This document shows, one piece after another, positions 1 through 7,304 of a DNA stretch of 64,000 nucleotides; the first letter of the stretch is position 1, and every line of letters starts with the position of its first letter. The notes below the pieces were generated by a model. The model saw nothing but the letters and a program-made list of their open reading frames with translations, was not told the origin of the DNA and made no database searches. Both the position numbers and the translations under genes were made by a program. The stretch is taken from assembly GCA_019307815.1 (NCBI GenBank), contig JAFDIV010000010.1:1-64000 (forward strand), read 5' to 3'. This DNA comes from Deltaproteobacteria bacterium (GTDB taxonomy: Bacteria > Desulfobacterota > DSM-4660 > Desulfatiglandales > Desulfatiglandaceae).

Positions 1-109
1 ATCATCCTCAGAGGTGCAGGAAATGCCTTTTCTTCACATGGTTGGGCATCATCATCGAGTACGCAATTTCGTAAACCAGTTAATTTTCCCCATTTATGGA
101 TGGGCACTA

Positions 110-166
110 GTTAGTTAGTCGAATAGTTGATTGGTTAAATAGTTGACTAGTCGAATAGGTAGGCAA
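110..166. repeat. TAGTTGA/TAGTCGAA phrase repeat
   Basis: Short imperfect repeats of TAGTTGA, TAGTCGAA and TTGGTTAA. The same phrase recurs inside the aminotransferase gene at 43320-43365, where it is translated. Nothing else is seen in bases 1-231. Confidence 0.4.
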
Positions 167-231
167 CGTTTATCCCCAAAGCCTTTGAATTGGTCGACTG
201 ATCTTATCTTATACCTGTCCCCAAATAGTCA

Positions 232-266
232 TTACCCAAATGTGGTTTTACCACTTTTGGGTAAAG
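232..266. repeat. REP-like palindrome R1
   Basis: A 35-bp imperfect palindrome beginning TTACCCAAA and ending TTTGGGTAAAG. It lies 7 bp past the stop codon of the RAYT gene. It is one of 14 related elements, all in the first 7 kb, and could also act as a transcription terminator stem. Confidence 0.75.
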
Positions 267-272
267 AGGATC

Positions 273-1214
273 TCACAATGAAGGTGCTTTGCGCAGAATG
301 TTATAGATGGTCTTTCGTGACATTCCCAATCGCTGGGCTATTTCTTCTCTTTTGTAACCTCTTGCAATGAGCTGCTCTATGAGGAACCTCCTGGCTTTGA
401 GCGTCTCAGGCCTCTTGCCCATTGGGTCTTCTCTTATCTCTTTAATCTTTTCGTCTAGCTCCTCTATGCTTATAAGGTTAATCCCTATTTCAGCAGGGAA
501 CTTGTTTATCTTGAAAAAACTGCCCAAGGATGAGGGAATCACCCCTCGGAGATGGGTCAGAAAGTTTTCAATAACTCCTTCCTGCTCCATAACTTCCCCT
601 ATCTCCAAATCTGAGGCTTTTCTTAGAATATCTCTGTAGCGCTTCCTTTGCTCCTTTCTCGCTTTGCCATCCTTAGAAGAGATAAGCCCTAGTACCGCCG
701 AAGTTTTCACAAATGATTTCCTAGTGCTACCCTCACAGTATAGTCTTGTTGTTGCCCAACGATATTTTACAGGATCAGAGACCAACCCGGCCCTTACCGG
801 ATTAAGGTGAATATACAACGAAACTGCCAGCACATAAGCGTCCTCCAGGCAAACCGCTTGGCGGTAAGGTCCTCCGAAAAGGTGGCCTTTCCTTTCGTAC
901 TTTCTGTTAAACCTTGCAGCATATCGGGACAACATGTTGCGCATAAACTCTGAAAGATTCCTTTGAAGAGGTCTTAGCAAGAGATGAATATGATTTGGCA
1001 TGAGGCAGAAGGCATGCATTTCAATTTCATGGCGGGCACATGCTTCTTTCATGAAGCCGAGCATTTCCACATAGTCATCCTCTTCGATGAACAAGGGTTC
1101 CTTTCCAGCAGCCCTCTGCGTTATGTGATAAAATAGATTTGGGATGTTCCATTTCCTTCTGGCCCTAAATACCCGCTTTATTTTTCCCTTCTCAATGAGA
1201 TCAGCAACATCCAT
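273..1214 (-). CDS. REP-associated tyrosine transposase (RAYT, Y1_Tnp/IS200-like)
   Basis: A 313-residue protein of the TnpA_REP family, single-strand DNA endonucleases thought to mobilise REP palindromes. The HUH metal-binding motif is visible as HIHLL (His75, His77), preceded by the family-typical LMPN. Tyr98 and Tyr106 follow, then GHLFGGPYR and the conserved YIHLNPVRAGLV-type stretch. A C-terminal helix-turn-helix (about residues 275-310) contains an EEIAQRLGMSRKTIYNIL-like helix pair, which shorter RAYTs lack. The gene is flanked on both sides by palindromes (R1 and R2) of the sort these enzymes act on. The frame is intact, so it may be active. The family assignment is firm; activity is inferred. 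Confidence 0.93.
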   Translation of the reverse strand: MDVADLIEKGKIKRVFRARRKWNIPNLFYHITQRAAGKEPLFIEEDDYVEMLGFMKEACARHEIEMHAFCLMPNHIHLLLRPLQRNLSEFMRNMLSRYAARFNRKYERKGHLFGGPYRQAVCLEDAYVLAVSLYIHLNPVRAGLVSDPVKYRWATTRLYCEGSTRKSFVKTSAVLGLISSKDGKARKEQRKRYRDILRKASDLEIGEVMEQEGVIENFLTHLRGVIPSSLGSFFKINKFPAEIGINLISIEELDEKIKEIREDPMGKRPETLKARRFLIEQLIARGYKREEIAQRLGMSRKTIYNILRKAPSL

Positions 1215-1307
1215 GACAATCTTAACCTTTTTGATTCCCTCGAATTCAATAAAAAACGACCATGCGTGTCTTCTTTACGGGATCATGAATAAAGGGTCAA
1301 GTGGTTT

Positions 1308-1342
1308 TTACACAAAAGTGGTTTGACCACATTTGGGTAAAG
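1308..1342. repeat. REP-like palindrome R2
   Basis: A 35-bp palindrome (TTACACAAAAGTGG / CCACATTTGGGTAAAG), in the same orientation as R1 and 94 bp upstream of the RAYT start. Together with R1 it brackets the transposase gene. Confidence 0.75.
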
Positions 1343-1394
1343 GGGCTCAGATTACCTATAGGTGGTTCAACCGGTCTCAGGAGCTATTCTGCGG

Positions 1395-1568
1395 TCAATT
1401 ATCTCTTCGGCCTATCTTCAGCAGTCCTATATATGCCAATCCGATCCCCATCAAAAATAAAGTTGCGGGCTCTGGTATTTGAGCAAGTTCATACGGCTGA
1501 GTGGAGAAAGCAGGTTCTCCGCCCTTCATTCTAACTCCCAAGCTTTCAGCGCTATCAGTGCTCGCTGC
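1395..1568 (-). pseudogene. PEP-CTERM protein, C-terminal remnant
   Basis: A 57-codon open frame on the minus strand ends in a complete PEP-CTERM sorting signal: PEPAT, then a hydrophobic stretch rich in Leu, Ile and Gly, then KIGRR and the stop. The only ATG in frame is at 1529, which would give 44 residues with no signal peptide, so this is most likely the 3' end of a deleted gene. PEP-CTERM signals are recognised by exosortases and occur on exported proteins of exopolysaccharide-producing Gram-negatives. A second, intact PEP-CTERM gene lies at 56568. The rest of 1343-1665 holds nothing recognisable. The signal is clear; loss of the N-terminus is inferred. Confidence 0.7.
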
Positions 1569-1665
1569 CTAGTAGTTTTAATTCATTGACATACGAGGTA
1601 ATTGATTGTAAAATTTAATAAAATTAGTTTCTTTTGTAGGTGCCACGGGCAAAAGGAGACAAGCA

Positions 1666-1896
1666 ATGGGACTCTCAACAATAGAAAAACAAATAAACGG
1701 CCAAGTTTCAGGCCTCTCTTTAGAGAAGCAGCAACAGGTGCTTAAGTTCATCCAGTCACTTGCTAAAGAAGAAATCGTGGGAGTCCCGGGAAATTCTCTA
1801 ATAGGTTTCGCTGGCACTATCGATCCAGGGGAACTCAAAGTTATTGAAAAATCAATTGAAGACGCTTGTGAACGAGTTGATTTGAATGAGTGGTAA
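1666..1896 (+). CDS. VapB-like antitoxin
   Basis: A 76-residue acidic protein with a helical N-terminal part containing QQVLKFIQSLAKEE and a C-terminus ending CERVDLNEW. The closing E-x-C-E-R-x-D-x-x-E-W pattern is common in small antitoxins paired with PIN toxins (DUF2281-like or uncharacterised families). An AAAGGAG ribosome site precedes the ATG. The stop overlaps the start of the following PIN gene by 11 bp, as expected for a translationally coupled TA pair. The DNA-binding fold is not obvious by eye. The pairing is well supported; the exact antitoxin family is uncertain. Confidence 0.65.
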   Translation: MGLSTIEKQINGQVSGLSLEKQQQVLKFIQSLAKEEIVGVPGNSLIGFAGTIDPGELKVIEKSIEDACERVDLNEW

Positions 1897-2134
1897 ATTT
1901 CTCCTGGATACAAACGTCATAATCGGAATCTTTGCAAATGACGATTCCATCCTAACTTCTCTTGCCGAGGCGGAAGAGGTATTCGTGCCCATTGTAGCAC
2001 TAGGAGAGCTTTACTACGGAGCATATAGGTCCAGAAACCAGAGGCAGAAAATAAAACTTAATCAGTCTCTTTTTTTTGAAATCAGCTTTAAATCGCACAC
2101 TCACAAAAACTTACAAATATGGAGTCCGCAATGA
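1886..2134 (+). pseudogene. VapC PIN toxin, truncated
   Basis: The N-terminal half of a VapC ribonuclease: FLLDTNVIIGIF carries the first catalytic Asp, and VALGELYYGA carries the conserved Glu. After about residue 60 the sequence turns into an unrelated tail and ends at 82 residues. VapC proteins are normally near 130 residues and have two or three further catalytic acids (ND.WIAA and TRD.HF regions), which are missing. The remaining half is not found downstream in another frame, because a DUF433 gene starts there. A deletion joining two TA modules is the simplest reading. It is unlikely to be toxic. Confidence 0.7.
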
Positions 2135-2376
2135 AAGAGTTGCTTGAAAGAATAACATTTGACAAGGAAGTACTTTGCGGAAAACCCATCATACGGGGAT
2201 TGCGGATATCCGTAGACATGATCCTTGAACTTCTTGCCAAAGGCGCCTCTGAAGAAGAGATTCTAGAAGATTATCCTGAACTCAAGAAGGAAGATATCAA
2301 GGCAGCCCTTCTCTATGCTCACTCAATAGTTGCTAAGGAAGAAGTATTCGACCGCATTGCCTCTTTAAAGCCATGA
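2131..2376 (+). CDS. DUF433 family antitoxin
   Basis: An 81-residue protein matching the DUF433 pattern: an ITFD-x-E-V-x-C-GKPIIRGLRI opening, a helix-turn-helix region (VDMILELLAKGASEEEILEDYPEL) and a YAHSIV helix. DUF433 proteins are helix-turn-helix antitoxins usually paired with DUF5615 PIN-like toxins, as here. I prefer the ATG at 2131 to that at 2119 because GGAG at 2121-2124 is correctly spaced for it. The stop overlaps the toxin start by 4 bp. Confidence 0.85.
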   Translation: MKELLERITFDKEVLCGKPIIRGLRISVDMILELLAKGASEEEILEDYPELKKEDIKAALLYAHSIVAKEEVFDRIASLKP

Positions 2377-2723
2377 AATTTCTTATAGACGTTAATGCTA
2401 GTGGCTCTGTGGCTACATGGCTCATTGATCAGGGCCATGACGTGGCTTTTGTCAGCGCCAAGGATCCGCGTATACCTGATGAGGAAATCTTGAAGTGGGC
2501 AGTCTCGGAGCAACGTATCATTGTGACCACTGACAAGGACTTTGAAGAAATGATATGGCATCAGGGTAAAAAGCACTGTGGTGTACTTCGTTTAGAAAAC
2601 CTCCCTCGTCAACAACGGCTTACCTTATTGCGTGACGCCATGAATCTTTATGCTGGTGAGCTAGAGTCGGGCGCGATAGTCATAGCGTATTCTTATAAAT
2701 ACCGGATTCGCCACCCAGATTAA
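2373..2723 (+). CDS. DUF5615 PIN-like toxin
   Basis: A 116-residue protein of the DUF5615 (Mut7-C-like PIN) family. MKFLIDVNAS has the first acidic residue, DEEILKWAVSEQRIIVTTDKDF has the central acids, and the C-terminal GAIVIAYSYKYRIRH resembles the family's closing strand. These are presumed ribonuclease toxins. It is co-transcribed with the DUF433 gene. The first motif reads IDVNAS rather than the usual LxDxNLP, which may weaken catalysis. Confidence 0.85.
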   Translation: MKFLIDVNASGSVATWLIDQGHDVAFVSAKDPRIPDEEILKWAVSEQRIIVTTDKDFEEMIWHQGKKHCGVLRLENLPRQQRLTLLRDAMNLYAGELESGAIVIAYSYKYRIRHPD

Positions 2724-2923
2724 CTTCTTCTATTCTTATTTTACTCCATTTCGATTCTCCAAGACCTATCTAGCACACCCTACTTGCTTACTACCACACC
2801 CTCCAAAAGCCCAATAAATCTTAGAGACTATTTTTAAGGGATAATGCCTGAATTGTTGATAAGAGATTTTAATCCTTTGGCCCTTTTTCCCAATGCAGAA
2901 ATTATGTGGATCAGGCTTTTTTG

Positions 2924-2958
2924 TTACCCACAAAGCGTCTTACCAGTTTTGGGTAAAG
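2924..2958. repeat. REP-like palindrome R3
   Basis: TTACCCACAAAGCG ... TTTTGGGTAAAG, 35 bp. The gene-free stretch 2724-3209 contains only this element, R4 and a short GGGTTTGTT-type stretch (3085-3135). Confidence 0.7.
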
Positions 2959-3034
2959 ATGGCCGTAACATATTGATATTAGAGTGATATCACGTCAAAC
3001 GAGGTAACCCAAATGGGAGTTTGTGTTCATCTTG

Positions 3035-3069
3035 TTACACAAAAGTGGTTTGACCGGATTTGCGTAAAG
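3035..3069. repeat. REP-like palindrome R4
   Basis: TTACACAAAAGTGGTTTGACC ending GCGTAAAG, with the palindrome slightly decayed. It lies 76 bp after R3 in the same orientation, the same pair spacing seen in the duplicated blocks at 4.5 and 6.3 kb. Confidence 0.7.
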
Positions 3070-3209
3070 GGAGATGGAGTTCATTGGGTCTTTTGGGTTT
3101 GTTGAGCTTGCCCGCCTACAGGTTGTGGCGGGTTATTTGGGTCATACAAATACGCGGGAAAAGTTTATTGAGGGTTGTAGTTTTTTACATTTTATGCATT
3201 CAGATTTTG

Positions 3210-3237
3210 TTGACATTTAATGCTTAATATGCATAAT
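3210..3237 (+). promoter_or_regulatory. putative sigma-70 promoter for brnTA
   Basis: TTGACA at 3210-3215 and CATAAT at 3232-3237, spacer 16. Transcription would begin close to the preferred brnT ATG at 3244, suggesting a leaderless or very short leader. Confidence 0.4.
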
Positions 3238-3243
3238 ATCAAT

Positions 3244-3510
3244 ATGAAATTTGAGTGGGACAACAATAAAAGCTCATCAAACAAGCTCAAACACGGAATA
3301 GATTTCCAAACGGCAACTCGGTTGTGGGACGATCCTGATCGAATAGAGATTGATACTCCTTATCCTCTTGAAAACAGGTACATTCTTATAGCAAAGCTTG
3401 ATCAAAAATGTTGGGCTGCTGTTTTTACCAAGAGAGGCAAAGCCATAAGAATTATTTCCGTGCGTCGAGCAAGAAAACGGGAGGTGGAATTGTATGAAAC
3501 GAATCGCTAA
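3244..3510 (+). CDS. brnT: BrnT family toxin
   Basis: An 88-residue RelE-fold ribonuclease toxin of the BrnT family. MKFEWDNNKSSSNKLKHGIDF is the typical opening (FEWD-x-x-K-x-x-x-N-x-x-KHGIDF), and the C-terminal ISVRRARKREVELYE carries the conserved R-A-R-K-x-E-x-x-x-Y signature. Two earlier ATGs (3220, 3229) are in frame, but family members start at MKFEW. It overlaps the antitoxin gene by 17 bp. BrnT cleaves RNA and is neutralised by BrnA, which also represses the operon. Confidence 0.92.
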   Translation: MKFEWDNNKSSSNKLKHGIDFQTATRLWDDPDRIEIDTPYPLENRYILIAKLDQKCWAAVFTKRGKAIRIISVRRARKREVELYETNR

Positions 3511-3754
3511 AAATAATGAAGAATTTGATAAACGATTTGATGAAGGCGAGGATATACATGACCTTATAGACATGTCCAGGGCCAAGATCAGGCGCTCTGG
3601 TAAAAAGGTTCGCATTAGCCTGGATATTGGCGAGGAATTGCTTCGTGAGATTGATAGCATCCGAGCAGTCATAGGGGTTGACAGGTCTGCACTGATTAAA
3701 GTTTGGTTGCATGAAAGAATTCAAAAAGAAAAAGCCCTGAGAAATGTAAAGTAA
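3494..3754 (+). CDS. brnA: BrnA-type antitoxin
   Basis: An 86-residue protein with an N-terminal toxin-binding helix and a C-terminal ribbon-helix-helix: KKVRISLDIGEELLREIDS is the strand and first helix, followed by VDRSALIKVWLHERI. It binds DNA as a dimer and neutralises BrnT. It overlaps brnT, as in characterised brnTA operons. Confidence 0.85.
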   Translation: MKRIAKNNEEFDKRFDEGEDIHDLIDMSRAKIRRSGKKVRISLDIGEELLREIDSIRAVIGVDRSALIKVWLHERIQKEKALRNVK

Positions 3755-3867
3755 CAGTCTCATGGTTTTCCTATGGTAGCTTTTCTTTTTTCTCTCCTGT
3801 GCGCCTGACTAACCTCACGTTTCACATTTCACACTTACTTAGTCCTCACCCCTAGCATATTTTGACA

Positions 3868-3916
3868 TGAGTAATGACTCAATTGACATTAAGGTTTTTT
3901 TATTTACTTTAAAGTA
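3868..3916. promoter_or_regulatory. palindromes upstream of the MNT/HEPN pair
   Basis: TGAGT-AATG-ACTCA (3868-3881) and the perfect 12-bp palindrome TACTTTAAAGTA (3905-3916) precede the nucleotidyltransferase gene. TTGACA lies between them at 3883-3888. They look like operator sites for autoregulation; no -10 box is convincing. Confidence 0.35.
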
Positions 3917-3956
3917 GAATATGCACGCTCTGTTGCAGAGGAGGAACTTCCAAAAC

Positions 3957-4262
3957 ATGCTTGAGGAACTTCATGATATCGTTGAGCAAATTATCGCAAA
4001 ATATAAGCCTGAAAAGGTGATCCTTTTCGGTAGTGCTGCACGCGGTGAATCAGGTCCTCAGAGCGATGTCGATCTTTTAATTATCAAAAGGGATACCCCT
4101 CATTTTGGTGCCGATAGGATCAGGCAATTAAGCAAAATGATCAAGCGGAATATTCCCGTGGATTTCCTCATATATCGCCCTGATGAACTGGAGAAAAGGC
4201 TTATGATGGGTGACCCGTTCCTTAGGATGATAATAGAGGAAGGCAAGGTCTTGTATGGTTGA
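3957..4262 (+). CDS. mntA: MNT-type minimal nucleotidyltransferase antitoxin
   Basis: A 101-residue minimal nucleotidyltransferase. The core motif is ILFGSAARGESGPQSDVDLL, that is GS-x(9)-D-x-D, with a third acid in VDFLIY. In MNT/HEPN modules this enzyme neutralises its HEPN partner, in studied cases by AMPylating it. I start at the ATG at 3957 (MLEELHDI), which has GAGGAGG upstream, rather than at 3921. The HEPN gene overlaps by 8 bp. Confidence 0.88.
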   Translation: MLEELHDIVEQIIAKYKPEKVILFGSAARGESGPQSDVDLLIIKRDTPHFGADRIRQLSKMIKRNIPVDFLIYRPDELEKRLMMGDPFLRMIIEEGKVLYG

Positions 4263-4590
4263 TCCACAGATCGTCCTTGAATGGCTTGTCAGGGCCAGAG
4301 ATGATTTTGAGTTCGCCCGGATTAATTTCGAAGAAAAAAGACCGTATTTTGCTCAAATCTGTTTTCACTTCCAGCAATCAGCAGAGAAATTCCTCAAGGC
4401 CTTTATCGTCGCCCATGAACTTGATTTCAAAAAGACTCACGATCTCCCCTTATTGCTAACAATCTGTGAATCTCATGATAGCTCATTCTCTCAACCTCTT
4501 CTCAAAATGACAGAGTTGCATGTTCTGGACGTACTTTGGCAAGCTTTGCAAAGATTTCGAGCCCTTGAGAGTTACCCAAAAGGCGTCTGA
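4255..4590 (+). CDS. hepT: HEPN domain toxin with 3' end replaced by a REP element
   Basis: A HEPN family ribonuclease toxin. WLVRARDDFEFA and FHFQQSAEKFLKAFIV are the typical first two helices, and KKTHDLPLLL the conserved H-D-L segment. A normal HEPN protein continues with a last helix after a conserved YP/RYP motif, but here the frame runs into REP palindrome R5 (starting at 4572) and ends ESYPKGV after 111 residues. The HEPN RNase motif R-x(4-6)-H is not clear. The toxin may therefore be inactive. The same gene tail and REP occur again at 6339-6450. Confidence 0.75.
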   Translation: MVDPQIVLEWLVRARDDFEFARINFEEKRPYFAQICFHFQQSAEKFLKAFIVAHELDFKKTHDLPLLLTICESHDSSFSQPLLKMTELHVLDVLWQALQRFRALESYPKGV

Positions 4591-5352
4591 CCGGTTTTGG
4601 GTAATGCAACCATAACTATGGCGAAATTATCGGAGTAATTGATCTAGAATATCTAGCCTGTATTTGCTTCGTGGGACCGTGTTACCCGAAAGTGCTTTGA
4701 CCAGTTTTGAGTAAAGGGGGACTGTTTTTTGAAGTTTGATGAGATCGAGCTTGACTGGCATACCGCCCGACGCTCGGTTCTGGCTACCAGCACGCTTAGC
4801 TAGGCAGGACTGGGTACCTGCAAGGTCGCTACAACAGATTTCAGAGGATCTCATTAACTATACCCACCCCACTGCTCCGGACTTGGTCAAGTGCACTACA
4901 AAGTGGGCTCATTTGTTACCCAAAAGGCGTTTGACCACTTTTGGGTAAAGAACTGTAACGTGCCGATATTATGTGAAAACTGTGCAGGAAACGCAAATCG
5001 GAAATAATAAAATAGCATGTTGTTACCCAAAAAGCGTCTGACCGGTTTTGGGTAATGAACCATACTATGGCGAAACTATGGGAATAATTGATCTAGGATA
5101 TCTAGCCTGTGTTTGCTTCGTGGGACCGTGTTACCCGAAAGTGGTTTGACCAGTTTTGGGTAAAGGGGGACTGTTTTTTGAAGTTTGATGAGATCGAGCT
5201 TGACTGGCATACCGCCCGACGCTCGGTTCTGGCTACTAGCACGCTTAGCTGGGCAGGATTGACTACCTGCAAGGTCACTAAAACAGGTTTCAGAGTATTC
5301 AATCATCAAGGCTTATCCCACTGCTCCAGACTTAGCCTAGCGCACTGCAAAA
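4495..5352. repeat. REP block 1 (five palindromes), about 855 bp
   Basis: Contains palindromes R5 (4572-4604), R6 (4682-4716), R7 (4916-4950), R8 (5023-5055) and R9 (5131-5165). R5/R6 and R8/R9 are pairs 75-77 bp apart with the same spacer sequence, so the block is itself an internal duplication. Each pair is followed by about 120 bp that includes GCTCGGTTCTGGCT and ACCTGCAAGGTC. The whole block recurs at 6339-7192. Small open frames inside it (4627-4854, 5076-5309) are translations of repeat DNA. Confidence 0.85.
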
Positions 5353-5432
5353 GTCTCCTGTTGTAGGTGACAGAGGTCTGCCTCGCTTACGTAGTTATTG
5401 GCTTGATTGGAAACGAGTTGGGATGGGCTTTA

Positions 5433-5936
5433 TCATAAATCCACATCCTGGGGACCATATACGTCGATTTCTTTGACTCTTTCAAACGCCTTATCGCCTG
5501 TCGCCAATACATGAATCCCTTCCTCTTGCATACTGGCAACAACCAAAGAATCATTTACCATTAACCCCCAGGCCAGCCTTACTATATGACTCTTGATAAT
5601 CGTCTCGAATGTAATCGGCCTAACCACAACACCCATCTCTGGTATCTTATCGGTATTAATAAAATACTCATTGAGGCGTTTAAGCTTTTGTGGGGCCTTG
5701 TTGAGCTTCCTCACTATATTAGGCGGTTTTACCAAACCCTTTCTCACCGCCTCTACCATCATCAAACGATGTAGAACCTCCAGTACAACATTAGCTGAAG
5801 TTACAGCAGCTAATTCGCCTCGCTCGCATCTTTTGAGGAAATTACTGCACTCTCCGCTAACACCCGTAAAATGATAAATGAAGATGTTCGAGTCAACGAA
5901 AACCTCAGAGCCCTCCTCAATCTCGTCAAGATTCAT
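5433..5936 (-). CDS. vapC: VapC-like PIN ribonuclease
   Basis: A 167-residue PIN protein: EVFVDSNIFIYHF (first Asp), VVLEVLHRLM (Glu), GLMVNDSLVVASMQE (third acid) and VLATGDKAFERV. It is somewhat longer than usual, with a basic insert around residues 65-95 (LVKPPNIVRKLNKAPQKLKR). The start at 5936 has AAGAAGG upstream. It overlaps its antitoxin by 11 bp. The pair sits exactly between the two copies of the REP block. Confidence 0.85.
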   Translation of the reverse strand: MNLDEIEEGSEVFVDSNIFIYHFTGVSGECSNFLKRCERGELAAVTSANVVLEVLHRLMMVEAVRKGLVKPPNIVRKLNKAPQKLKRLNEYFINTDKIPEMGVVVRPITFETIIKSHIVRLAWGLMVNDSLVVASMQEEGIHVLATGDKAFERVKEIDVYGPQDVDL

Positions 5937-6171
5937 AAACACCTTCTTCTTCCATTATGGCTTTCAGGGACGCTGGCGATATACTCATTGCCCCACGAGT
6001 TGTCTCTGATACCTCCTTGCGGTCAGCCTTGTTCTTTTTTTCTATAGACTCCAAATAGAACCTAAGAGCATGTTCCAGCACTTGGCTAAAGGCTTTCCCT
6101 TGTGAAATTGCAACCTGTTTCGCCCTGAAAATCAAATCCTCATCCAACATTGTCCCGAGCTTCTTTTTCAT
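5926..6171 (-). CDS. vapB: ribbon-helix-helix antitoxin (VapB-like)
   Basis: An 81-residue protein. The N-terminal KKKLGTMLDEDLIFRAKQVAI and ALRFYLESI resemble a ribbon-helix-helix DNA-binding unit. The C-terminus (SPASLKAIMEEEGVYES) would bind the toxin. AGGAG lies 10 bp before the ATG, and a good promoter is seen upstream. Confidence 0.78.
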   Translation of the reverse strand: MKKKLGTMLDEDLIFRAKQVAISQGKAFSQVLEHALRFYLESIEKKNKADRKEVSETTRGAMSISPASLKAIMEEEGVYES

Positions 6172-6187
6172 GGTTGGCCTACTCCTA

Positions 6188-6227
6188 ATTTAAATCCTAT
6201 GTTATTGCGGACCTTACTAGAAGTCAA
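6188..6227 (-). promoter_or_regulatory. sigma-70 promoter and operator of vapBC
   Basis: On the minus strand TTGACT (6227-6222), a 17-bp spacer and TAACAT (6204-6199). The palindrome ATTTAAAT (6188-6195) overlaps the expected transcription start and is a likely antitoxin operator. Confidence 0.55.
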
Positions 6228-6257
6228 GAAATATAGGCTATATTCTTGAATCCTTAG

Positions 6258-6341
6258 TTACTGCATGTCATGAGCGGCCTTGGTCTCGGCAACATCAACA
6301 ACCAGGCTTTCCCACAGGTCTTCTTGAACAATCCATTCCGC
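6258..6341 (-). pseudogene. 3' end of an unknown gene, cut by REP block 2
   Basis: A minus-strand frame reading EWIVQEDLWESL and ending TKAAHDMQ then TAA. Its upstream side meets the edge of REP block 2 at about 6339-6345, where a stop follows. It has ordinary coding-like composition but is only about 27 codons long. I do not recognise the family. Confidence 0.3.
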
Positions 6342-7192
6342 CTCTTCTCAAAACGACAGAGTTGTATGTTCTGGACGTACTTTGCCAAGTTTTGCAAAGA
6401 TTTCGAGCCCTCGAGAGTTACCCAAAAAGCGTATGACCGGTTTTGTGTAATGGAGCCATACTATGGCGAAACTATGGGAATAATAGATCTAGGATATCTA
6501 GCCTGTATTTGCTTCGTGGGACCATTTTACCCGAAAGTGGTTTGACCTGTTTTGGGTAAGGGGTTCCTTTTCAGAAGTTGTGGGGGTTGGTTTAAGTGCG
6601 GTCCCGCCTAAGAGTCGGGCACAAACGCCGAGGTAATTAGCTGGGCAGGACTGGGTACCTGCAAGGTCGCTAAAACAGATTTCAGAGGATCTCATTAACT
6701 ATACTCACCCCACTGCTCCAGACTTGGTCAAGTGCACTACAAAGTGGGCTCATTTGTTACCCAAAAGGCGTTTGACCACTTTTGGGTAAAGAACTGTAAC
6801 GTGCCGATATTATGTGAAAACTCTGCAGTGAACGCAAATCGGAAATAATAAAATAGCATGTTGTTACCCAAAAGGCGTCTGACCGGTTTTGTGTAATGGA
6901 GCCATACTATGGCGAAACTATGAATAATAGATCTAGGATATCTAGCCTGTATTTGTTTCGTGGGACCATGTTACCCGAAAGTGATTTGACCAGTTTTGAG
7001 TAAAGGGGGACTGTTTTTTGAAGTTTGATGAGATCGAGCTTGACTGGCATACCGCCCGACGCTCGGTTCTGGCTACTAGCACGCTTAGCTGGGCAGGATT
7101 GGCTACCTGCAAGGTCACTAATACAGATTTCAGAGCATTGCTTCTCAACGCTCGTCCCACTGCCTTAGGCTTGTTCTGGTGCACTGGAAAGT
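6339..7192. repeat. REP block 2, copy of block 1
   Basis: Palindromes R10 (6418-6450), R11 (6527-6560), R12 (6757-6791), R13 (6864-6896) and R14 (6971-7005) in the same order and spacing as in block 1. Its first 80 bp are a copy of the 3' end of the HEPN gene at 4495-4571. Between R11 and R12 one stretch (about 6561-6635) differs from block 1, with CCCGCCTAAGAGTCGGGC instead of the GCTCGGTTCTGG sequence. Confidence 0.85.
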
Positions 7193-7304
7193 CCTCCTTC
7201 CTTAATAGTTTAGACAAGCATACAGTACATGGTATAGGTCCGAAATATCATAGACCAAGGCTTAATAGCAGTGCTATCTAACTCCATTATTATTACATAT
7301 TCCT

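Noticed and set aside
4627..5309. Open frames inside REP block 1 (and the matching ones in block 2)
   Set aside because: They share sequence only because the DNA block is duplicated, and they read through palindromes.
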